Shown here piece by piece: positions 40,335 to 45,942 of a stretch of DNA of 45,942 nt. Location: contig JAUSED010000009.1 of assembly GCA_030650425.1 (NCBI GenBank), positions 96,904 through 142,845 on the forward strand. The letters are read 5' to 3'. Below the pieces are notes generated by a model. It made no database searches. It was not told the origin of the DNA and saw only the letters and a program-made list of their open reading frames with translations. Position numbers and translations under genes: made by a program. The first letter of the stretch is position 1. Every line of letters begins with the position of its first letter. This DNA comes from Candidatus Omnitrophota bacterium. Its GTDB lineage: Bacteria; Omnitrophota; Gorgyraeia; Gygaellales; Profunditerraquicolaceae.

Positions 40335-40994
40335 ATGTATAATTACAATTTACATGTGCATACTTTATTAAGCGACGGGCAGCTGCTTCCTTCGGAAGTA
40401 GCGGTGCGCTATATGGCCCAAGGTTATCAGGTAATCGCGATTACCGACCACGCCGACTACAGCAATATTAAATCTGCTTGCCGCGCGATCATTGAATTCT
40501 GCCGTAAGTGGCCCAAAGATTCCAAAATCAAGGTCCTGCCGGGAATTGAATTAACCCACCTGCCTCCAGAGCAATTTAAACCATTGGCCAACTATGCCAG
40601 AAAACAAGGGATTAAAATAATTATTGCCCACGGCGAGACTCCCATTGAACCGGTGGTAGAAAACACGAACAAACTAGCGCTATTGGCGGATATCGATATA
40701 CTCGCGCACCCCGGATTGATTACAGATGAAGATACACTGTTGGCCAAAGATAAAGGGATATTTTTGGAGGTTACCAGCCGCCGCGGGCATTCCGAGACTA
40801 ACCTCCATGTGATCAATCAAGCCAGAAAATTCGGAGCAAAGTTGATCCTTAATCAGGACAGCCACACACCGGAAGATATTATTTCTCCCGAACAGTTTAT
40901 GAACAGGGGGATAGAGGCCGGCCTGACTAAAAATGAAATAGAGAAAATCTACGCGGACGTGGAGGATCTTTTAAAAAGGAGGGGGATCAAATGA
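40335..40994 (+). CDS. PHP-domain metal-dependent phosphoesterase
   Basis: 219 residues forming a single PHP domain. Metal-ligand motifs in order: NLHVHTLLSDGQLLPSE (residues 5-21), AITDHADYSN (about 35), LPGIELTHL (about 72), IIIAHGE (about 95), DILAHPGLIT (about 119), EVTSRRGH and LILNQDSHTPED (about 174-185). All nine typical PHP ligands appear present. Relatives include histidinol-phosphatase, nucleoside 3',5'-bisphosphate phosphatases and YcdX; the substrate cannot be told. It starts 8 nt after the tRNA and overlaps the next gene by 4 bp. Confidence 0.9.
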   Translation: MYNYNLHVHTLLSDGQLLPSEVAVRYMAQGYQVIAITDHADYSNIKSACRAIIEFCRKWPKDSKIKVLPGIELTHLPPEQFKPLANYARKQGIKIIIAHGETPIEPVVENTNKLALLADIDILAHPGLITDEDTLLAKDKGIFLEVTSRRGHSETNLHVINQARKFGAKLILNQDSHTPEDIISPEQFMNRGIEAGLTKNEIEKIYADVEDLLKRRGIK

Positions 40995-41434
40995 GAAAAG
41001 GCATATTGCTCCTAGCCGTAATCTGCTTTTTGTTAACAGGTATGATTGGCTGCGCTTCGCTTTCCGATAAAGAAGACTCCCTACAGACCCAGTCATTGTT
41101 GAAATTTTCTGATCTACCCATCCCAACTGGTTTTAAAATGTTAGCAAAAAATTCTTACTCCTTTGAAAGTTCCGGTATGCGTGTTGGGCTCTTAAGATAC
41201 CAAGGCAAAGCTTCATTGGATCAAGTAGTTAATTTCTATAAAGAACAAATGTCTATGTATAACTGGACGCTTCTCAATATCACCCAATACGGCGATTGCA
41301 TAATGAACTTTGAACGAGAGCAAGAAAGCTGCATCATCAGCATATCGCCTAAAGGAAGTACGTCTGTAATTAGTATTGCTATGGGGCCCAAATCCCAAGT
41401 TTTACCTAAAAAGACTAAACAGGCGGTAAAGTAG
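40991..41434 (+). CDS. Predicted lipoprotein of unknown function
   Basis: 147 residues. A lipoprotein signal with lipobox MIGC precedes Cys at about residue 21. The mature part has DLPIPTGFKMLAKNSYSFES, VGLLRYQGKASLDQVVNFYK, EQMSMYNWTLLNITQYGDCI and a final hydrophobic IISISPKGSTSVISIAMGP strand. The pattern of a domain beginning D(L)PIP.GF and ending with a Tyr/Trp-rich segment is familiar from uncharacterised lipoproteins of uncultured diderm bacteria. No enzymatic residues stand out. It overlaps the PHP gene by 4 bp and is followed by a strong promoter. Confidence 0.85.
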   Translation: MRKGILLLAVICFLLTGMIGCASLSDKEDSLQTQSLLKFSDLPIPTGFKMLAKNSYSFESSGMRVGLLRYQGKASLDQVVNFYKEQMSMYNWTLLNITQYGDCIMNFEREQESCIISISPKGSTSVISIAMGPKSQVLPKKTKQAVK

Positions 41435-41467
41435 TAGAATAAAAGCAACTAACCCTATTAAAAAAAA

Positions 41468-41479
41468 GAAAGCGCTTTC
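41468..41479. promoter_or_regulatory. Perfect 12-bp palindrome next to the -35 box
   Basis: GAAAGCGCTTTC, perfect dyad, one base before TTGACA at 41481. The CG-centred layout resembles LacI/CcpA-type operators. The regulator is unknown. It lies directly beside a consensus promoter. Confidence 0.45.
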
Positions 41480-41480
41480 C

Positions 41481-41509
41481 TTGACAATGGGCGTTTCATA
41501 TGTTATAAT
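41481..41509 (+). promoter_or_regulatory. Perfect-consensus promoter of the surface protein region
   Basis: TTGACA (41481-41486), 17-bp spacer, TATAAT (41504-41509): an exact sigma70 consensus. Start near 41517; leader about 32 nt containing AAGGAGAG before the ATG at 41549. Confidence 0.8.
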
Positions 41510-41548
41510 TCGTTTATTAAAGCCACGGGACAACTCAGAAGGAGAGTA

Positions 41549-43453
41549 ATGTTCCAGAAGAACACGATTCAGCCGCATAAGTTTTGCCGGAGGAGGCAAA
41601 TCATCAGGGTCAGTTTACTGGCCCTATTTTTTTGCCTTTCTTTGGTTCCCGCCTATGCTTTTTTTGGCTCTTCAAATTCAAGAGACACAAAAGTCCCTGG
41701 AACTCTTAAAGATAGGCTAACTCCTAAACCAGATACCACTCCGCCTACCGGAAGTATTTCCTTCAATAAGAACCAGCGTTTTACCAACTCTCCTCAAGTA
41801 ACCCTAACCCTATCAGCTCAGGATAACCCCGGAGGGCTAGGTTTATCTCAAATGCAGTTCTCTAACAACAACCGTACCTGGTCAGCCCCTGAACCCTACT
41901 CAACTACCAAAGCCTGGACACTCTCCTTAAGGGATGGCCCAAAGAGGGTCTATGTTAAATTCTCGGATAAATCAGGCAACTGGTCAAGGCCTTACCTATC
42001 CTCGATTATTACCCTAGATACCCATCCGCCGAAGATCCTGATTACTTCACCTGTAAATGGCAGCGTGATAGATGATCCTCAAGTGCAATTAAAAGGAACG
42101 ATTGACCGCAGGCCCTTCTTAGAAAACCGCTCTCTAGCTAGCGGAGAAAACAGCTTAACTAAAACCTCCATAGACGCCGCTGGAAATACCGCCTCAGCTT
42201 CAGTTAAAGTCTATTATTACCCCGGTACTTTAATCGGCCCGGAAGGAGGAGTGGTAACTTCTCCTAACGGTAAGGTAAAAATAACTATTCCTGCGGGCGC
42301 GTTAAACGATGCTGTGCCAATAAGCATTATATCTTTAGATAAAAATATACTAGCGCGTTTTGCTCCCGAAGGAAAAACTTTACTTTGCGCGGCAGAATTT
42401 AAACCGGATGGCTTACTTTTTAACTTCCCTATTGAGATTACTTTTACGCTTGATGAAGCAATGATTCCCGGCACGCCGATTTATCTTGGTTTATATGAAA
42501 AAGGGGGAGAGGATAAGGATGGCAAGATTTCTCTTTCTTCGGATCCGGCTATTGTTCCGGTTGATGGATACCATCTTACTTTTTACGTCCAGCATTTTTC
42601 CAATTGGTCTCCCTTAGCAGGCCTTATTTCTCAAGGCGCGCCTATCGGCGCAGGTGTAAAGATCCCCCTGCCAGACCTCTTAACCGGCTCCTTTAGCTCA
42701 TCCGTACCGATAACCCTACCTCCCGGAAGAAAAGGGATGCAGCCACAGCTCTCTCTTAACTACCGCTCCTCAAACTCTAATTCCTGGGTAGGCTTAGGCT
42801 TTAGCTTAAATCCCGGTTATATTGTGCGCTCAACCCGCTTAGGGCCACCAACCTATGATGATAAGAAAGACACCTTTTACCTGATTACTGACGCCGGTAC
42901 TACCGAACTGGTTAACCTCATAGATAACCTCTATCAGGCCAAGGTAGAATCCAGCTTTACCAAATTCTTTAAAGAAGCGGATGACTCCTGGCGCGCCCTC
43001 TCTAAAGACGGCGCGACTTTAAGGTTTGGACAATCCTCTGACTCAAAAGAAACCTCAAGCTCCGGCACCTTTAGCTGGTTCCTCACTAAAGCTGTTGATA
43101 CTAACGGCAATTACATCAGCTACAGCTATACCAAAGACCAAGGTAAGTCTTATCTAAGCCATATAGATTATACCGGGAATGAAAACGGCGCTTCTCCTGC
43201 AAATAGCGTAGAATTTTCCACTGAGTCAAGAACCGATGTTTTCTCAAGCTATATCTCCAACTCAAGGATTGTCACGGCCAAACGATTAAAAGAGATCCAA
43301 GCCAAAGCTGGAGATGACCTAGTCTGGAGTTATGAATTAATATACGACTATAGCCCGGATACAAATCGCTCGACTATCAAGTCAATTACCCAATATACTA
43401 GCGACGATAAGAATTTACCCACACAAACGTTTACCTATCAACAGGCGAAGTAG
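41549..43453 (+). CDS. Secreted SpvB/TcdB-like N-terminal protein (truncated)
   Basis: 634 residues. Signal peptide (RVSLLALFFCLSLVPAYA, about 20-37). Ig-like domains follow (about 55-160 and 165-220, with TPPTGSISF and HPPKILITSPVNGSVIDD), then a ZU5-like domain (IGPEGGVVTSPNGKVKITIP, about 230-345). From about 375 a SpvB-type toxin N-domain begins: TGSFSSSVPITLPPGRKGMQ, PQLSLNYRSSNSNSWVGLGF, then DTNGNYISYSYTKDQGKSYL. Related SpvB/TcdB and RHS proteins continue for over 1000 residues with VCBS and YD repeats; here the frame stops after TFTYQQAK, exactly where such repeats usually start. It may be a truncated gene or a free-standing secreted shell part. Strong own promoter and ribosome site. 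Confidence 0.85.
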   Translation: MFQKNTIQPHKFCRRRQIIRVSLLALFFCLSLVPAYAFFGSSNSRDTKVPGTLKDRLTPKPDTTPPTGSISFNKNQRFTNSPQVTLTLSAQDNPGGLGLSQMQFSNNNRTWSAPEPYSTTKAWTLSLRDGPKRVYVKFSDKSGNWSRPYLSSIITLDTHPPKILITSPVNGSVIDDPQVQLKGTIDRRPFLENRSLASGENSLTKTSIDAAGNTASASVKVYYYPGTLIGPEGGVVTSPNGKVKITIPAGALNDAVPISIISLDKNILARFAPEGKTLLCAAEFKPDGLLFNFPIEITFTLDEAMIPGTPIYLGLYEKGGEDKDGKISLSSDPAIVPVDGYHLTFYVQHFSNWSPLAGLISQGAPIGAGVKIPLPDLLTGSFSSSVPITLPPGRKGMQPQLSLNYRSSNSNSWVGLGFSLNPGYIVRSTRLGPPTYDDKKDTFYLITDAGTTELVNLIDNLYQAKVESSFTKFFKEADDSWRALSKDGATLRFGQSSDSKETSSSGTFSWFLTKAVDTNGNYISYSYTKDQGKSYLSHIDYTGNENGASPANSVEFSTESRTDVFSSYISNSRIVTAKRLKEIQAKAGDDLVWSYELIYDYSPDTNRSTIKSITQYTSDDKNLPTQTFTYQQAK

Positions 43454-43482
43454 CCAACAGAACAGGAAAAGGAGATACTAAG

Positions 43483-44322
43483 ATGGATAATAATTTGAAA
43501 AAGATCAAGGTTTTCGTAGTTATTTTATTCTTATCTAGCATCTGTTTTCTGTCTTCTGTTCTCTGTTCTATAACTTATGCCGCCGTTCCTCATCTCATAA
43601 ATTATCAAGGCAGGCTGACGGATGCAAGCGGCGCTCCTTTAAAAAACGACTCCTGCAATATAACTTTTAGTATATATGATGCTGAAACTACAGGCACGCT
43701 TCTTTGGCAAGGTACATATAACAGTGTTCCGCTTGCAAAAGGAACATTCAATATCCTGCTTGGTAGTATCAATGATACCGGCTACAACTTCCAAAACCTT
43801 GCCTTTGATAAACCCTACTGGCTTGAAATTAAAGTCGGTACAGACGAACCAATGAAACCAAGACAGAGGATAACCAGCGCTGGATACGCAATAACCGCTG
43901 AGCGGTTAGTCGATGATCCTTTACCGACCGCACGAGGTGGCACAGGAGCAACTTCTAATGCTAATACGGCGAATGGAGTGGTGGTGCCTACGGGTGCGGT
44001 AAATGCGGCAAATGGGGCTGTAGTGTTAGACGCAAATTCTAAAATTACTGTTGCTCAATTAGGTGTTTGGGTAGATAAATCTTCAAGCTATTCGGCACAA
44101 CAAGCAACAACAGATGGTTTTGTATTGGTGTATGCACAGAACGCCATTTTATATATTTACACAGATTCTAATGCTAATCCTACTACCCTAAGAGCGACAC
44201 AGCAAGCAGACGCAGGAGGTTTAATTGCTGTTATGTGTCCTATTAGAAAAGGAGACTATTGGAAAGTTACTTATGTAACAAGCGCTCCAACAGCAGTTTA
44301 TTGGATACCATTGGGTGCTTAA
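43483..44322 (+). CDS. Secreted tail-fibre-like surface protein
   Basis: 279 residues. A signal peptide (VFVVILFLSSICFLSSVLC...YAA, about residues 10-37) is followed by a domain starting VPHLINYQGRLTDASGAPLK and ending RQRITSAGYAITAERLVD (about 38-145). This beta-rich domain is common in secreted proteins of uncultured bacteria. Next comes TARGGTGATSNANTANG, a phage tail-fibre-like linker, and a C-terminal domain (about 190-279) that resembles receptor-binding tips. No phage genes surround it, so it is probably a cell-surface adhesin. AAAAGGAG precedes the start, and it may be cotranscribed with the previous gene. Confidence 0.85.
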   Translation: MDNNLKKIKVFVVILFLSSICFLSSVLCSITYAAVPHLINYQGRLTDASGAPLKNDSCNITFSIYDAETTGTLLWQGTYNSVPLAKGTFNILLGSINDTGYNFQNLAFDKPYWLEIKVGTDEPMKPRQRITSAGYAITAERLVDDPLPTARGGTGATSNANTANGVVVPTGAVNAANGAVVLDANSKITVAQLGVWVDKSSSYSAQQATTDGFVLVYAQNAILYIYTDSNANPTTLRATQQADAGGLIAVMCPIRKGDYWKVTYVTSAPTAVYWIPLGA

Positions 44323-44366
44323 AAAACTCTTAAGACACTTTATGCAACTATAAGTAGTTCCTAACT

Positions 44367-45942
44367 ATGCCTAAGAAATCCTTCTATAATCCATTCCACC
44401 GCGTCTGCGCCAGTGCTCTAATTATCTTGCATCTGGTTACCTTCGGTCCTATCCGCGAGGCTTTGGCTTTTAGCGCCTCAAGCACTAGTTTCAAGCTCAA
44501 CTCAGGGACTCTAAACTCAGGAGGAAAAGACCGTAACGGTACTTCAGCTAAGCTCTGGCAGGATGTTATAGCTGAGCCTTGCATAGGTAGCGCTCAAAGT
44601 TCAAACTTTATCCTCAATTCCGGCCTTCTTCCTACTATCCAATCTAACCAGCCGATCCTTACCCAAAGCATTCCCTATCAAGCTTGGCCAGTAAACACAG
44701 CCAAAGAGAGCGCCTTTGATCTGGATGATTATTTCTCCAGCCCTGATGGCCTTGCGCTTACCTTTAGTGTAAAAGGTAACTCCAATATAAGCGTAAGTAT
44801 TGATTCTGCGACGCACGTAGTCAGCTTCTCCCAACCCCAAGATTGGTTTGGCGCTGAAAAGGTTTACTTTACCGTCACTGACTCAGAAGACAATACTCTC
44901 GATAGTAATCAAGTTGCTTTACAGGTTATAAGTACTGCTTCCGGAGCGCCCAATAAACCGGTGATTACCGAAACTCAAATCACCCCAACCATCATCAAAG
45001 AAGGGGACCTCGTCAAACTCGTCATTAAGGCAACCGACCCGGATAAACAAGACCTAAATTTTAGCTATAGCGGAGGCTATTTTAACGAAACCGCTAAATA
45101 CAAACAAGGTGACTTCTGGGTATCCGAAGCCACCTGGCAGACACCCGCTCAATCCAAGAACCATTACAACATAATTGTGACTGTTTCAGACGGTGCTCTG
45201 ACAGACACCTCTTTAGCGCGTATTAATGTCGGTAATTTCAACCATCCTCCTGTAATGGATCCGATTCCAGAGATCATTGCTAACGAAGGAGAGACTGTAA
45301 CCATTAAACCGCATGTTACCGATAGCGACAACGACCCGATAATATTTTATTATTCCACTCCATTTAACTCCCAAGGCCAGTGGCTCACTAATTACCAGAG
45401 CGTCGGAACCTACAATATCCAAGTTACTGCCTCAGACGGCATAGATACGGTATCAGGAGCAGCTAAGCTTACCATCAATAACACTAACCAAGCGCCGCAG
45501 GTAAGTTTAACCTCGCAAGATAACCGCTATACGTTTAAACCAAAAGAAGAATTCACTCTGATAATTTCCGCCCTTGATCCGGATAGCGACCCGTTGACCT
45601 TCTCTCTTACTGATAACGAAAAGGAGATTGCTCAAGGCAGTATCACCGGTACCCATAGCCTAGTCCTTACTTATGCTGAGCAAGGAAAACACACACTAAG
45701 AGCAACTGTGACTGACTCCGGAGGTAAAAGCGCAACTGATTCCAAAAGCATAGATATAGCTGACCCTAACGCTAACCGCGACGCAATTAACCCGGTAATG
45801 GGTGATTTTAACGCTGATGCCTTAACTGACTTAGGCCTGCATAATTCAGAGACAGGGGAGTGGGAAGTTTGTCTTTCGGATCATGGAGTATTCCGTAGTG
45901 CTTTGATTTGGTTGACCGATCCTAATAAAGGCAAAGAGTGGT
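44367..45942 (+). CDS. Large surface protein with Ig/cadherin-like repeats and VCBS motif (open at right edge)
   Basis: The frame is open from the ATG at 44367 through the window edge (at least 525 codons, no stop). N-terminus MPKKSFYNPFHRVCASALII then LHLVTFGPIREALAF is a signal peptide. A region SFKLNSGTLNSGGKDRNGTS follows. Then come three or four Ig/cadherin-like repeats with KATDPDKQDLNFSYSGG, VTDSDNDPIIFYYST and SALDPDSDPLTFSLTDN. At about residues 478-525 a VCBS/FG-GAP-like motif begins: MGDFNADALTDLGL and WEVCLSDHG. Such a layout often precedes RHS/YD repeats in Tc-like or polymorphic-toxin proteins. Start choice is weak: no Shine-Dalgarno sequence is visible. Confidence 0.85.
   Translation, partial: MPKKSFYNPFHRVCASALIILHLVTFGPIREALAFSASSTSFKLNSGTLNSGGKDRNGTSAKLWQDVIAEPCIGSAQSSNFILNSGLLPTIQSNQPILTQSIPYQAWPVNTAKESAFDLDDYFSSPDGLALTFSVKGNSNISVSIDSATHVVSFSQPQDWFGAEKVYFTVTDSEDNTLDSNQVALQVISTASGAPNKPVITETQITPTIIKEGDLVKLVIKATDPDKQDLNFSYSGGYFNETAKYKQGDFWVSEATWQTPAQSKNHYNIIVTVSDGALTDTSLARINVGNFNHPPVMDPIPEIIANEGETVTIKPHVTDSDNDPIIFYYSTPFNSQGQWLTNYQSVGTYNIQVTASDGIDTVSGAAKLTINNTNQAPQVSLTSQDNRYTFKPKEEFTLIISALDPDSDPLTFSLTDNEKEIAQGSITGTHSLVLTYAEQGKHTLRATVTDSGGKSATDSKSIDIADPNANRDAINPVMGDFNADALTDLGLHNSETGEWEVCLSDHGVFRSALIWLTDPNKGKEW

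Noticed and set aside
40335-40994. Histidinol-phosphatase (hisK)
   Set aside because: PHP motifs fit, but no histidine genes are nearby and the family is functionally broad.
43483-44322. Prophage tail-fibre gene
   Set aside because: The GGTGATSNANT linker is phage-like, but the protein has a signal peptide and there are no phage genes around it.

Overview
The window looks like chromosome of an uncultured diderm (Gram-negative type) bacterium. Lipoproteins, a type II secretion secretin and secreted surface proteins show an outer membrane. The mix of gene content, RAYT/REP-like palindromic repeats and 'YQGRLTD'-type surface proteins is most reminiscent of Omnitrophota (PVC-related). That placement is an impression from the proteins, not a tree. 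Nearly every gene is on the + strand, and most are packed in operons with 4-26 bp overlaps.

Layout. 1-549 is the 3' end of groL. 822-3520 holds a GuaB3-type IMP dehydrogenase-family gene coupled to guaA, then dnaE (3549-6989). 7155-9448 is a visibly AT-richer accessory island. It holds two paralogous small lipoproteins, a fragment of a TVP38/TMEM64 membrane protein, and a promoter-driven three-gene cassette: two small, apparently related proteins plus a caspase/gingipain-like protein. 9633-20035 is a type II secretion / type IV pilus-like block (gspE, F, I, J, K, a PilM/GspL-like protein, a GspM/PilO-like protein, a small MerR regulator, an ExeA-like ATPase, a GspC-like protein and a secretin). 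No major pseudopilin gspG is present. The secretin carries an apparent C-terminal TonB-like domain.

20036-20458 holds remnants of a small gene pair and a repeat. 20459-29113 is a housekeeping run: an HU/IHF gene, hisS, aspS (lacking the usual bacterial GAD insert), a LysM lipoprotein, phoH, a short PgpH-like HD phosphodiesterase, ybeY, recO, a panE-like gene and an NfnA/SudB-like flavoprotein. A MgtA-type Mg2+ ATPase (29192-31780) lies between this flavoprotein and its expected partner NfnB/GltD (31767-33149). Then come panB, an unknown anchored protein, glyS, ppdK, a primary-like sigma factor, apt, tRNA-Arg(CCU), a PHP-domain protein and a lipoprotein. 41549 to the right edge is a secreted-surface-protein region: a truncated SpvB/TcdB-like protein, a tail-fibre-like surface protein, and the start of a large Ig/cadherin-like protein open at the edge.

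Three dispersed-repeat types are visible. One is a nested palindrome (GGGGACACTTTCC arms) with three copies, each just upstream of a strong sigma70-type promoter. The second is a GGGGACAGTCCCC element inserted in frame within the NfnB gene. The third is a 'TGCGAGGAGCGCAGCGACG' REP-like element inserted in frame within phoH. Best candidates for new biology: the 8205-9448 caspase-like cassette, the secretin-TonB fusion, the GAD-less AspRS and the protein-coding repeat insertions.
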